Shown: piece after piece, positions 19,452 through 28,843 of the stretch
How the letters are laid out: the number at the start of each line of letters is the position of its first letter
Numbering within the stretch: the stretch's first letter is position 1
Source: Stenotrophomonas sp. Marseille-Q4652
GTDB lineage: Bacteria; Pseudomonadota; Gammaproteobacteria; Xanthomonadales; Xanthomonadaceae
Direction: 5' to 3'
DNA length: 64,000 nucleotides
NCBI RefSeq assembly: GCF_916618915.1
Contig: NZ_CAKAKE010000001.1
Location: 930,001 to 994,000 of the forward strand
Made by a program: the position numbers and the translations under genes
The notes under the pieces: model-generated
The model's input: the letters and a program-made list of their open reading frames with translations, nothing else
The model's database searches: none
What the model was told of the DNA's origin: nothing

Positions 19452-20303
19452 ATGCGTGCGCACATCGGCGAGTTCCGACTGGTCGCGATGTGCCGGGTGC
19501 TGGGCGTGCACCGCAGCGGCTACTACGCCTGGGTCCGGCAGTCGGCCAGCCTGCGTGAGCGCGAGGATCAGCGGCTGCTGGGGCTGATCAAGCACTTCTG
19601 GCTGGCCAGCGGTGGCGTGTATGGCCACCGCAAGATCACGCTTGACCTGCGCGAAGCGGGCGAGACCTGCAGCCGCCACCGCGTGCAGCGGCTGATGAAG
19701 GCCGAGGGTCTGCGGGCGCAGGTCGGCTACGGGAGCAAGCCGCGACATCGCGGTGGCCCGGTGGGTGCGGTCGACAACGTGCTCAACCGCGACTTCGCCC
19801 CCGACGCGCCGAACAAGGTCTGGGTCACCGACATCACCTACATCCGCACCTACGAGGGCTGGCTGTTCCTGGCGGCGGTGATGGACCTGTACTCGCGGCA
19901 GATCGTGGGTTGGGCCACGGCGCCGACGATGACCAGCGACCTGGTGCTGCAGGCCCTGGTGGCGGCGGCATGGCGGCGCAAGCCGGGACCGGGCGTCATG
20001 GTGCACTCCGACCAGGGCAGCCAGTTCACCAGCAGCGACTGGCAATCGTTCCTGAAGGTGCACCGGATGGTGCCGAGCATGAGCCGCCGCGGGAACTGCC
20101 ACGACAACGCGGTGGCCGAGAGCTTCTTCAGCGTCCTGAAAAAGGAGCGGATCAAGCGGCGGATCTACCCGACCAGGGCCGCGGCGGCCTCGGACGTGTT
20201 CGACTACATCGAGATGTTCTACAACCCGGTTCGTCGGCATGGTTCCGCTGGCGATGTCTCACCGGTAGAGTTCGAAAGGCGCTACGCGCAAAGCGGCCGA
20301 TGA
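19452..20303 (+). CDS. IS3 transposase OrfB (DDE integrase core)
   Basis: 283 residues in the -1 frame relative to OrfA. An HTH_21-type segment (GVYGHRKITLDLREAGETCS) is followed by the rve catalytic core: WVTDITYIRTYEGWLFLAAV (first Asp), MVHSDQGSQFTSSDWQSFL (second Asp) and GNCHDNAVAESFFSVLKKE (Glu). It is full length and without stops. It is expressed as an OrfAB fusion by frameshifting and performs copy-out/paste-in transposition. Confidence 0.93.
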   Translation: MRAHIGEFRLVAMCRVLGVHRSGYYAWVRQSASLREREDQRLLGLIKHFWLASGGVYGHRKITLDLREAGETCSRHRVQRLMKAEGLRAQVGYGSKPRHRGGPVGAVDNVLNRDFAPDAPNKVWVTDITYIRTYEGWLFLAAVMDLYSRQIVGWATAPTMTSDLVLQALVAAAWRRKPGPGVMVHSDQGSQFTSSDWQSFLKVHRMVPSMSRRGNCHDNAVAESFFSVLKKERIKRRIYPTRAAAASDVFDYIEMFYNPVRRHGSAGDVSPVEFERRYAQSGR

Positions 20304-20339
20304 GTGTCTATGAAACTCTGGGCGGTCCAAGTCCACACA

Positions 20340-20759
20340 ATGAACAACGTCACACATGCCGCCTGTTTTGCTGGCCCGCGCACCAATCCCAATCGCTGGT
20401 TCGCCGCGGTGGCGCTGGCGGGCGCCTTTGCCTTCTCCTTCGCACTGCCGGGGGCTGCTTCCGCGAGCGAAGGCGGGTTCCGCCACAACGTGTTGATGCG
20501 CGGCCAGGTTCTGGAGACGCAGGACGACACACTGGTGGTCTGCGTCGGCAAGGCCGACGGAGCCCAGGTCGACCAGGTGCTGGATGTGATCCGGCACAAG
20601 CGCCGTAACCCCGGTCCCCGGGATATCGGGCCGCGCTTTCGCCGGGAAGCCGTCGGTCAGGTGCGCATCACCGGGCTGTTCGACGACCACTACGCAGAGG
20701 CTGAAGTGATCTCCGGAAAGCCCAAGGTCAATGACATCGTCGAGCTGATTCGACCGTGA
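20340..20759 (+). CDS. hypothetical exported protein heading the salvage operon
   Basis: 139 residues from ATG 20340, just outside the IS end (an upstream GTG would lie inside the IS). A signal peptide is present (WFAAVALAGAFAFSFALPG, cleavage near ASAS). The mature part, GQVLETQDDTLVVCVGKADG and QVDQVLDVIRH then VGQVRITGLFDDHYAEAEVI, has the alternating pattern of a small beta-barrel seen in uncharacterised periplasmic proteins. I cannot assign a function. About 80 bp separate it from the beta-CASP RNase gene on the same strand, so it may be the first gene of that transcription unit. Confidence 0.65.
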   Translation: MNNVTHAACFAGPRTNPNRWFAAVALAGAFAFSFALPGAASASEGGFRHNVLMRGQVLETQDDTLVVCVGKADGAQVDQVLDVIRHKRRNPGPRDIGPRFRREAVGQVRITGLFDDHYAEAEVISGKPKVNDIVELIRP

Positions 20760-20840
20760 GCAAGCCACGCGTCCGGCGCGATCTGCGTCGGACGTGTGCC
20801 CGCTTTCCACCATCACTTCCTGCCAGAACCGGAGCTCATC

Positions 20841-22226
20841 ATGACCTCGACTTCCCGCCCGACGCTGCAGTTCCTCGGTGCCGCCGGTACCGTCACCGGA
20901 TCGCGCTACCTGGTCGAGGCCAATGGCCAGCGCGTGCTGGTCGACTGCGGCCTGTTCCAGGGCTACAAACAGCTGCGCGAGCGCAACTGGGCACCGTTTC
21001 CCGTCGACGCGGCATCAATCGATGCGGTGATCCTGACCCACGCCCACTTGGACCATTCGGGCTACCTGCCCGCACTCGTCAAGCAGGGGTTCCGCGGCCG
21101 GATCCACTGCACCCACGGCAGCGTGGCGCTGTGCGGACTGCTGCTTCCCGACAGCGGGCACCTGCTGGAAGAAGAGGCGAAGTACGCCGCGCGCAAGGGC
21201 TACTCGAAGCACAAGGAGCCGCGACCGCTCTATACGGAAGAGGACGCCCGTCGCAGCCTGAAGCAGCTGCAGGGACATGACCATGAACGCGACATCGAGG
21301 TCGCGCCCGGCTTCACGGTGCGCTTCCACCCCGCAGGCCACATCCTGGGCGCCGCCCACGTCAGCCTGGATGTCCAGGGGCAGCGCCTGCACTTCAGCGG
21401 CGACTTGGGACGGCAGCAGGAATCGCTGATGAATCCGCCGACGCCCCTGCCCGCCTGCGACGTACCGGTCTGCGAGTCCACTTACGGCAATCGCGAACAC
21501 GTCCCGATCGACCAGGAAGCGGAATTGGCCCCGATCATCCGCCGTGTTGCCGCGCGCGGGGGCGTTATCGTCATCCCCGCCTTTGCTGTCGGCCGCGCCC
21601 AGGCGCTCATGCTGCATATCGCCCGGCTGCGTGAGCGCAAGGAGATCCCTCGCGTGCCGGTGTACCTCAACAGCCCGATGGCGATCAACGCGACCCGGCA
21701 CTACCACGCCCACCATTCCGAGCACCACGTGTCCGAAGAGGACTGCCAGCGGATGTTCGACGTGGCCACCTTCGTCAACACGGTGGAAGAGTCGAAGGCG
21801 CTCAACCGCCAGCGCGGGCCGATGATCATCATCTCCGCCAGCGGGATGGCGACCGGGGGGCGCGTGCTGCACCACATCGAGGCGTTCGGCCCCGATGACC
21901 GCAATGCGATCCTGCTGGCGGGCTACCAAGCCGGCGGAACACGCGGTGCCGCGCTGGCGGCGGGAAAGCGCACGCTGCGCATGTTCGGTCGGGAGGTCCC
22001 CATCCGCGCCGAGGTGGTGCAGCTGGAAGGGTTTTCCGGTCACGCCGACGCCGAGGAGCTGCTGGACTGGATGCGCACCGCGCCGTCCGCGCCGCGCATC
22101 GTCTACCTCACCCACGGCGAGCCCGACGCAGCCGACACGCTGCGCGGGCGCGTGCAACGCGAGTTGGGTTGGCGCGCACGGGTGCCGGAGCACCTGGAGC
22201 GCGTTGGACTGGAGGATGCGCAATGA
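20841..22226 (+). CDS. metallo-beta-lactamase / beta-CASP family RNA-processing nuclease
   Basis: 461 residues from ATG 20841. MBL core motif LTHAHLDHSGYLP (H67, H69, D71, H72), then HPAGHILGAAHV, FSGDLG and ESTYGNREH. The beta-CASP insert shows FAVGRAQALMLHI, SASGMATGGRVLHHI and the motif C region GFSGHADAEELLDW. This is the CPSF73/Ysh1-like group of zinc-dependent RNases. Its coupling (ATGA overlap) to a nucleoside/nucleotide phosphorylase suggests it supplies RNA breakdown products; that link is inference. No signal peptide, so cytosolic. Confidence 0.92.
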   Translation: MTSTSRPTLQFLGAAGTVTGSRYLVEANGQRVLVDCGLFQGYKQLRERNWAPFPVDAASIDAVILTHAHLDHSGYLPALVKQGFRGRIHCTHGSVALCGLLLPDSGHLLEEEAKYAARKGYSKHKEPRPLYTEEDARRSLKQLQGHDHERDIEVAPGFTVRFHPAGHILGAAHVSLDVQGQRLHFSGDLGRQQESLMNPPTPLPACDVPVCESTYGNREHVPIDQEAELAPIIRRVAARGGVIVIPAFAVGRAQALMLHIARLRERKEIPRVPVYLNSPMAINATRHYHAHHSEHHVSEEDCQRMFDVATFVNTVEESKALNRQRGPMIIISASGMATGGRVLHHIEAFGPDDRNAILLAGYQAGGTRGAALAAGKRTLRMFGREVPIRAEVVQLEGFSGHADAEELLDWMRTAPSAPRIVYLTHGEPDAADTLRGRVQRELGWRARVPEHLERVGLEDAQ

Positions 22227-23740
22227 CCAAGCAGGTCCCCGGCCACAACCGGCTGCGCGTCACCCGTGCCGGCATCGACACCTACCAGCAGCCGGTGGTC
22301 TATATGCACCGCGACTGCGAAGTCTGTCGCTCGGAAGGCTTTGCTGCGATGACGCGCGTGAGACTGGACGTGGGCACGCGCACGCTGGTGGCGACGCTGA
22401 ACGTGGTCATCGATGATCGGCTCGGCTTGGACGAGATGGCGCTGTCGGAGGTCGCATGGAGGCTCCTCGACCCCATGCCAGAAGCCTTGGCTTGGGTCCG
22501 GCACGCGGAACCCGCGGCGTCGGCCGGTGCGCTCCGCGCCAAGGTGTTCGGTGCACGGCTGGACGACGCCCAGTACCTCGCCCTGGTGCAGGACGTGATG
22601 GAAAGCAGGTTGTCGGACCTGGAGCTTGCCGCGTTCGTTGCGGCCAGCGCGGGCGACCGCCTGGACCATGCGGAGACGACTGCACTGACGCGGGCCATGA
22701 TTGCCGTGGGCCAACGCCTGGACTGGGGCGAAGGGCCGGTGCTGGACAAACACTGCGTGGGCGGCCTGCCAGGCAATCGCACCACGCCGATCGTGGTGGC
22801 CATCGTGGCTGCGCTGGGCTACCGCATTCCGAAGACCTCATCGCGCGCAATCACGTCGCCAGCGGGCACGGCCGACACCATGGAAGTCATGGCGCCGGTG
22901 GCGCTCGACCTGGCAGCGATGCGGCGCGTGGTGGAGCGCGAGGGCGGCTGCATCGTCTGGGGCGGCAACGTGCGCCTGAGCCCGGCCGACGACATTCTGA
23001 TCCGGGTCCAGCGGCCGCTGGACTTCGACAGCGACGGCCAACTGGTCGCCAGCGTGCTGTCCAAGAAGGTCGCCGCAGGCTCGACCCACGTCCTGATCGA
23101 CATGCCGGTAGGCCCGACCGCCAAGGTGCGCAGTGAGGTCGCCGCTGACAGCCTCGGCTCGCGGCTCGCACACACCGCGGGCGCGCTTGGACTGCAGCTG
23201 GGCATCCATCGCTCCGACGGCAGCCAACCGGTGGGTCGGGGAATCGGTCCGGCGCTTGAAGCGCACGATGTGCTCAAGGTGCTGCGCAACGCCGCCGATG
23301 CACCGGCAGACCTTCGCGAACGCGCGCTTGCGCTGTCCGCGGCACTCCTGGACATGGCACCGGGCAGCAGCGCCGGCACCGGATTGGAGCGCGCGCGCAG
23401 CGTGCTGGATTCCGGAGCCGCGCTGGCCAAGTTCCTGGCGATCTGCGAGGCCCAGGGAGGTTTCCGCGAACCGCCACGGGCGGCGTTTACCGCCGACGTG
23501 CCGGCAGCCACATCGGGACGCATCTTTGAGATCGACAACCGCAAGCTGGCCAAACTGGCCAAGCTGGCCGGCGCACCGCCATCCCCCACCGCTGGCCTGG
23601 AAACCGGTCTGCGGGTCGGCGATACGGTCGAGCGCGGACAGCCTCTGCTGACCCTGCATGCGGAGTCGCGCGGAGAACTGGCCTATGCCCTGGAGCACGC
23701 CGTCACGTTGCAACCCTTTGTCCTGGGAGAGGCCCCATGA
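22223..23740 (+). CDS. thymidine phosphorylase family enzyme (AMP-phosphorylase-like)
   Basis: 505 residues from ATG 22223, overlapping the previous stop. An N-terminal ~85-residue barrel domain precedes the phosphorylase, as in archaeal AMP phosphorylases. Catalytic region: DKHCVGGLPGNRTTPIVVAI (phosphate and sugar site), KTSSRAITSPAGTADTMEVM, WGGNVRLSPADDILIRVQR and SKKVAAGSTHVLIDMPVGP. Bacterial DeoA lacks the extra N-terminal domain, so a nucleoside 5'-monophosphate is the more likely substrate, giving base plus ribose 1,5-bisphosphate; ordinary (deoxy)nucleosides remain possible. The next gene encodes a PRPP-synthetase homologue. Confidence 0.88.
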   Translation: MTKQVPGHNRLRVTRAGIDTYQQPVVYMHRDCEVCRSEGFAAMTRVRLDVGTRTLVATLNVVIDDRLGLDEMALSEVAWRLLDPMPEALAWVRHAEPAASAGALRAKVFGARLDDAQYLALVQDVMESRLSDLELAAFVAASAGDRLDHAETTALTRAMIAVGQRLDWGEGPVLDKHCVGGLPGNRTTPIVVAIVAALGYRIPKTSSRAITSPAGTADTMEVMAPVALDLAAMRRVVEREGGCIVWGGNVRLSPADDILIRVQRPLDFDSDGQLVASVLSKKVAAGSTHVLIDMPVGPTAKVRSEVAADSLGSRLAHTAGALGLQLGIHRSDGSQPVGRGIGPALEAHDVLKVLRNAADAPADLRERALALSAALLDMAPGSSAGTGLERARSVLDSGAALAKFLAICEAQGGFREPPRAAFTADVPAATSGRIFEIDNRKLAKLAKLAGAPPSPTAGLETGLRVGDTVERGQPLLTLHAESRGELAYALEHAVTLQPFVLGEAP

Positions 23741-24651
23741 CCCGTGTGCTGGTGCCGTTCCCGGCCGATGCGGCGTTGGCCAGCACCATCGCCATACCCC
23801 TGCAGGCGCGCATTGCACCCGTGGGCTGGCGGCACTTTCCCGATGGCGAGTCGCTGGTCACCCTGGACGACGCGCTGGCCGGCGCCGATGTGGCGATCCT
23901 GGCCAGCCTGCGCAACGCCGATGCCTTGGCCCTTCCGTTGCGCTTCGCCGCCCGGACGGCGCGCGAATTCGGGGCGCGCTCGGTGGGCCTGATCGCACCT
24001 TATCTGGGATACATGCGCCAGGACACCCGGTTCCATCGCGGTGAAGCGGTCAGTACGCCGTTGTTCGCGCAGTTCCTGGAGGAGTCGTTCGACTGGCTGG
24101 TGACCGTGGACCCGCACCTGCACCGCGTCGAGCGCCTGCAGTCGCTCTACCGAATGCCGGCGGCCCACGTGTCGGCGACGCCTGCGGTGGCCCGCTGGAT
24201 CGCAGAGTCAGTCCCCGACGCGGTGCTGATCGGACCCGACAGCGAGAGTGAGCAATGGGTCGCCGACATCGCGGCCCGGTCCGGCATGCCATACCAGGTG
24301 CTGGCCAAGGAACGCCATGGCGACTATGACGTGCGCGTGAGCCTGCCTGACCCGGCGGCCGTGGCCGGCCGGACCCCGGTCCTGATCGACGACATCGTGT
24401 CCTCCGGCCACACGATCCTGGAGACCCTCGTGCACCTGCGTCAGTTGTCGCTGCCGCAGCCGTTGCTGGTCGCCATCCATCCGGTGTTCGCCGGCGATGC
24501 CTATGCCCGCCTGCAGCAGGCGGGCCTCGCCCGCATCGTGAGCACCGACACCATTGCCCACCCGTCGAACGCGATCGCGCTGGGCGCGGACCTTGCCGCC
24601 GCGGCCTTGTCCCTGATGACCGCTTCGACCGATTCGCCGGAGAACCCATGA
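23737..24651 (+). CDS. ribose-phosphate pyrophosphokinase (PRPP synthetase) homologue
   Basis: 304 residues, start overlapping the upstream stop (ATGA). Features: FPDGESLVTLDDALAGADV, the ATP-binding region LIAPYLGYMRQDTRFHRGEA with TVDPHLHR, and the PRPP loop PVLIDDIVSSGHTILETL. These are the Prs landmarks. The regulatory flexible loop and the KRR segment differ (VLAKERHGDYDVRVSL), and the protein resembles the shorter archaeal/class III type. It could make or consume PRPP, or act on ribose 1,5-bisphosphate from the phosphorylase; the direction here is unknown. The chromosome will have a separate housekeeping prs. Confidence 0.88.
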   Translation: MTRVLVPFPADAALASTIAIPLQARIAPVGWRHFPDGESLVTLDDALAGADVAILASLRNADALALPLRFAARTAREFGARSVGLIAPYLGYMRQDTRFHRGEAVSTPLFAQFLEESFDWLVTVDPHLHRVERLQSLYRMPAAHVSATPAVARWIAESVPDAVLIGPDSESEQWVADIAARSGMPYQVLAKERHGDYDVRVSLPDPAAVAGRTPVLIDDIVSSGHTILETLVHLRQLSLPQPLLVAIHPVFAGDAYARLQQAGLARIVSTDTIAHPSNAIALGADLAAAALSLMTASTDSPENP

Positions 24652-27113
24652 ACCTGCATCTCAACTGCTGCACCGCCGACCAACTGTCGCCCGCCGAGCG
24701 CCAGCGGATCTCCGAATTGGCCAACGCCCACCGGCAGGCCGATCCCGCGTTCGCCCATTGGGCGGCCGGTTACGGCGTGATCCGGCACGACCCGCTCACC
24801 CAGCTTCGGGTTCGTCAGATGGTGGACGAGCTGGTGGCCCTGGGCCGCACGCCCGATGCCGGCACCGCATGGCAGCGGCTCGCCGCCGCCGACCGCGTCA
24901 CCAGCGCCGGGATGTGGCTGGTGGCGCACATGACCTACAGCCACCGGGTCCGTACCGACGGTGCGGCGCTCGAGTTTGAGGACTTCAAGACCACGCCTGA
25001 AGGCCACACCGGCGGGTCCCTCAACATGGTGCCCGCCTATGCCGGCTACCTGCTGATGGATTCCCTGGATGGCGTCACCCGCGCGTGGATGATGGGCCAA
25101 GGGCACTGCGTGGCCGCCATCGACGCGCTGAACCTGCTGGTGGGCAACATGACCGACCGCCACGCCGAACGTTACGACCGCTCCGACGCGGGGCTGAGCA
25201 GGTTCGTCGGCGACTTTTACGCCTACACCCTCAATCCGGACGGAACGCCGGCGTCGCCCCTGGGGTCGCACGTCAATGCGCACACCGCCGGCGGCGTGAT
25301 GGAAGGCGGCTATCTCGGCTTTGCCGAGCTGCAGTACGTGCATGCGCCGCTCAAGCACGAACGCCTGGTGGCGTTCCTCAGCGACGGTGCGTTCGAGGAA
25401 CAGCGTGGCAGCGACTGGGCGCCGCGCTGGTGGCGTGCCGAGGACAGCGGGCTGGTCAGCCCGATCATCATCCTCAACGGGCGGCGCATCGAACAGCGTA
25501 GTCAGATCACCCAGCAGGGTGGCGAGCGGTGGCTGGACCGGCACCTGCGCTTGAACGGCTTTGATCCGATCGCGCTGGACGGGCGTGATCCGGCCAGCAT
25601 CGCGTGGGGCATCCACGTGATGGAGTCGCGCCTGCAAGCGGGCGCCGCCGTCCCCGATGTCGACGTGCGGCTGCCCTATGGCATCGCCGAAACCGTGAAG
25701 GGCTTCGGCTTCCCCGGCGCCGGCACCAACGCCTCGCACAACCTGCCCCTGCCCGGGAATCCGGCGAAGGATGCGCAGGCGCGCACGCTCTTCAATGAAG
25801 GCGCCGCGGCGCTGTTCGTGGCCGCGGCCGAGCTCGAGGAGGCCCTGGCCGCACTCAACAGCCACGAGCTCCAGCAGCGGGTGCGCGAGCGCGATCATGC
25901 GCTGGCCGATCGCCAGGTGGACCCGCCCCGCGTGCCAGCGATCGCCGACCGCGGCGCCGGCGGCGAGAGTTCGCCAATGACCGCGCTCGACGAGCAGTTC
26001 GTCGCCATCGCTGAAGCGAACCCCGGGCTGCGCGTGCGCGTGGGCAATCCTGACGAGCTGCGCAGCAACAAGCTCGACCGCACCCTGGACGCGATGAAAC
26101 ACCGGGTGCACGAGCCCGAGCCCGGCGTCGCCGAATCGCCAACCGGCGCGGTCATCACCGCGCTCAACGAGGAAGCCGTGGTCAGCGCTGCGCTCGGCAA
26201 CAAGGGTGGGCTGAACCTGGTGGTCACTTACGAGGCGTTCGCACCGAAGATGCTCGGCGCCGTGCGCCAAGAACTGATCTTCGCCCGCCATCAGGCCCAG
26301 GCAGGGCGTCCGCCCGGCTGGTTGGGTGTGCCCCTGGTGCTGACTTCCCACACCTGGGAAAACGCGAAGAACGAGCAGTCCCATCAGGATCCGACCATGG
26401 CCGAGGCGCTCCTGGGCGAAATGGCCGATATCTCACGCGTGGTATTTCCGCCTGACGCCAACGGCGCCGCCGCAGCCCTTGCCCACGCCTACGCCCAACG
26501 CGGCACGGTCACCGCCCTGGTCGTCCCCAAACGGCCGGTGCCCCACGAGCTGACGCCGCAGCAGGCCCAGTCACTGGCCGCGACCGGCGCGATATGCCTG
26601 GCCGGCGATCCAGCGACGGCGGCGATCCTGCTGGTCGCCACTGGTGCCTACCAGTTACAGGAAGTGCGCCGCGCGCAGGTGCGTCTCGTCGAACGCGGTG
26701 TGGCGGCGGCGATCCTCTATCTCGGCGAGCCCGGCCGGTTCCGCACGCCGCGCGATCCGGAGGAGGCGCGATACGTGCACTCCGGCAGCGACGTCCATGC
26801 ACTGTTCCCGGCGGAGCGGCCGCGCGTATTCGTCACCCACACCCGACCCGAGCCTTTCCTGGGCGCGCTGCGTCGGCTCGACACCGGCCCGGCGACGACC
26901 GCGGCACTGGGCTTCGTCAACCGCGGCGGCACGCTGGACGTGCCGGGACTGTTGTTCGCCAACCGGAGCACTTGGGCGCACGTGGTCGATGCGGCCGCGG
27001 GCGTCCTCCGCTGGTCCCGTGGCAGCCTTTTGTCCGAGGTGGAACTGGCGGCAGTGGATGGCCGCGGCGATCCGGCCACCATCCTGCGTCCAGCAAGTGG
27101 GTCGACGCCGTGA
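24648..27113 (+). CDS. divergent phosphoketolase-family TPP enzyme
   Basis: 821 residues, ATG overlapping the upstream stop. The layout follows XFP phosphoketolase: MWLVAHMTYSHR and MMGQGHCVAAIDALN correspond to the catalytic His segments, GGVMEGGYLGFAEL to the usual EGGELGY signature, and a TPP/Mg motif LSDGAFEEQRGSDW ... IIILNGRRIEQRSQI stands where XFP has GDGEAE ... HLNGYKIA. The C-terminal half (LGNKGGLNLVVTYEAFAPKM, TSHTWENAKNEQSHQDPTMA) matches the XFP middle and C-terminal domains. XFP cleaves xylulose-5-P or fructose-6-P to acetyl-phosphate. The altered signature residues mean substrate or chemistry could differ. Acetate kinase is encoded in the same run. Confidence 0.82.
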   Translation: MNLHLNCCTADQLSPAERQRISELANAHRQADPAFAHWAAGYGVIRHDPLTQLRVRQMVDELVALGRTPDAGTAWQRLAAADRVTSAGMWLVAHMTYSHRVRTDGAALEFEDFKTTPEGHTGGSLNMVPAYAGYLLMDSLDGVTRAWMMGQGHCVAAIDALNLLVGNMTDRHAERYDRSDAGLSRFVGDFYAYTLNPDGTPASPLGSHVNAHTAGGVMEGGYLGFAELQYVHAPLKHERLVAFLSDGAFEEQRGSDWAPRWWRAEDSGLVSPIIILNGRRIEQRSQITQQGGERWLDRHLRLNGFDPIALDGRDPASIAWGIHVMESRLQAGAAVPDVDVRLPYGIAETVKGFGFPGAGTNASHNLPLPGNPAKDAQARTLFNEGAAALFVAAAELEEALAALNSHELQQRVRERDHALADRQVDPPRVPAIADRGAGGESSPMTALDEQFVAIAEANPGLRVRVGNPDELRSNKLDRTLDAMKHRVHEPEPGVAESPTGAVITALNEEAVVSAALGNKGGLNLVVTYEAFAPKMLGAVRQELIFARHQAQAGRPPGWLGVPLVLTSHTWENAKNEQSHQDPTMAEALLGEMADISRVVFPPDANGAAAALAHAYAQRGTVTALVVPKRPVPHELTPQQAQSLAATGAICLAGDPATAAILLVATGAYQLQEVRRAQVRLVERGVAAAILYLGEPGRFRTPRDPEEARYVHSGSDVHALFPAERPRVFVTHTRPEPFLGALRRLDTGPATTAALGFVNRGGTLDVPGLLFANRSTWAHVVDAAAGVLRWSRGSLLSEVELAAVDGRGDPATILRPASGSTP

Positions 27114-27138
27114 GTTGGCCAACCGGGAGCGCGCACTG

Positions 27139-28730
27139 ATGGCGGGCACGGTGCGGCGCGGAGGCCAGATCGCTTGGGCTGGACTGAAGCTTGGAGTCGC
27201 TGTGCTGCGCCTGCGCCGGCGCGCACCCGACCGCCTCCCCGCCTACATCAGCACGACCCTGGTGGGGCTGGGGACCACCTTCGTCAAGCTGGGCCAGGGC
27301 TTGAGCCTGCGCTGGGACCTGCTGCCAGTGCCCTATCGCGAGGCGCTGTCACGATTGCACAGCGACGTGCCAGCGTTTCCTGCGGACCAGGCCAGGCACA
27401 TGGTCGAAGAGGCGTTCGGCGCACCGGTCGACGCGCTCTTTGCCAGCTTCGATGACAAGCCGATGGCTGCAGGTTCAGTAGCCCAGATCCACCCTGCGCG
27501 CATGCATGATGGTCGCGACGTGGTCGTCAAGATCACCCGCCCCGGCATCCATGCCCAGGTGCAGGCCGACCTGCGGCTGCTCCGGCGCACGATGCGCGTG
27601 GCCCAGTGGATCTGGCCGCCCCTCAAGCGACACCGGCCGCTCGAACTCGTGGACGAACTGGGCGCCTTCATGCGCGATGAAATCGACATGCGTCACGAAG
27701 CACAGAACATGCGGCGCATGGCCAAGGTGCTTGACTCACTGCCCGGCATTACCCAGCCACACGTCGTCGAGCCCTACGCTACCCGCGACGTGCTGGTCCA
27801 GGACCGAAGCCACGGCACCCGCCTGGAGACCGCTTACGGAACCGGGGCCGCTCCCGCGCTGGCGAGCGCGCTGCTCGATGCCTACGTGCATCAGCTCTTC
27901 GGCGCCGGTGTGTTCCATGCAGATCCCCATCCGGGAAACCTGTTCTTCTTTGACGACGGTCGCCTGTGCCTGCATGACTTCGGCTCGATCGGTGTGCTCG
28001 ACCCGGCATCGCGGCTCGCGCTTGGCGGCATGGTCGAGGCCATTGCAGCCGACGACGCCGAGGGTGTCCTGGATGCGGCAATCGCCCTGGGCTTCTTCCC
28101 TCCGCAGGTCGAGCGACGCTCGCATGTGCGCGAGATCCACCTGATCCTGGCCGAGATGGCCAGCCGCCCATTGGCGGCGTGGTCCATTGCCGAGGCGATC
28201 TGGCGCGTGGCACGCATTGGCCAAGGCGCGGGCTTCCGGCTTCCTGCCCACCTGCTGTCCCTGATCCGGACGCTTTTCCTGGTCGAGAACACGTTGCGGG
28301 CACTGGATCCGGATCTGGATCTGCTGGGGACGCTGTCGGCACAGGCCGCCGAGATCGCCGAGATCGCCGATGCCAGCCGCCCCGGCGGCAACAGGCCGCT
28401 CGCCATGCGGCTGGCCCGCACCGCCCGCCAGCTGCCCCAGATCGCCACCGACCTGTTGCGGCAGGCGCAACTGAGCGACGGACGGCCCGCCCTCTCCGTA
28501 CATCACCATGGCCTGAGTTCGACGCAGGAGGCAATCGCCCGCACGGGCATCGGCTGGCATTGGCCCTGGTCACCTTGGGCCTGTATGTATGTGGTGCGCT
28601 GTTGAGCCTGCACTCCGACGGCCCGCAAGTGTTCGGTCACATGCCTTTCCTGGCTATCGTGGCTTTCGCTGCTGCGGCATTGCTCTCGCTGCGGCTGGTG
28701 ACGGCCATCGCCAGATCGGGGCACTTGTAA
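27139..28730 (+). pseudogene. ABC1/UbiB (AarF) atypical kinase, frameshifted at the C-terminal membrane anchor
   Basis: The main frame 27139-28605 (488 codons) has the UbiB landmarks: STTLVGLGTTFVKLGQGLSL (KxGQ motif), FASFDDKPMAAGSVAQIHPA, VVVKITRPGIHAQVQADLRL, FHADPHPGNLFFFDDGRLCL and HDFGSIG. After about 28545 it runs into PWSPWACMYVVRC and stops. The +1 frame instead gives HRLALALVTLGLYVCGALLS and FLAIVAFAAAALLSLRLVTA, the two C-terminal hydrophobic helices normal for the family, to a stop at 28730. One missing base near GGGCATCGG restores the full protein. The kinase-like domain is complete, so a soluble form might still act. Family role: ATP-dependent lipid or quinone handling. Confidence 0.8.
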
Positions 28731-28843
28731 GCAGCTGGAGCCCCGACCATTGGGGATCGCGATTTCAGACAGTCCCTTGCAGAATCACTGATCAATCTCC
28801 CCGCTGATGCCCAATGCATCAGTGCATCCAGGAAGGCAGACCC

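Larger units (their letters stand above)
19090..20329 (+). mobile_element. complete IS3-family insertion sequence
   Basis: 1240 bp bounded by inverted ends TGGACCGCCCAG at the left (19090) and its complement CTGGGCGGTCCA at the right (ending 20329); similarity continues inward (TTT.ATAGACA). A 3-bp target duplication AGT flanks it at 19087-19089 and 20330-20332, as expected for IS3 elements. Two overlapping genes, orfA and orfB, are intact and share a slippery A7G run. It looks recently inserted and potentially active. Confidence 0.93.

Noticed and set aside
19071..20240. 389-codon minus-strand frame over the IS3 element
   Set aside because: Antisense of orfA and orfB, no independent features.
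24501..26384. 627-codon minus-strand frame opposite the phosphoketolase homologue
   Set aside because: Antisense shadow; low-complexity Arg/His/Gly/Val translation.
24648..27113. Classical transketolase assignment
   Set aside because: The LNG half of the TPP motif, the AH and GxGH segments and the C-terminal domain fit phosphoketolase better than transketolase.
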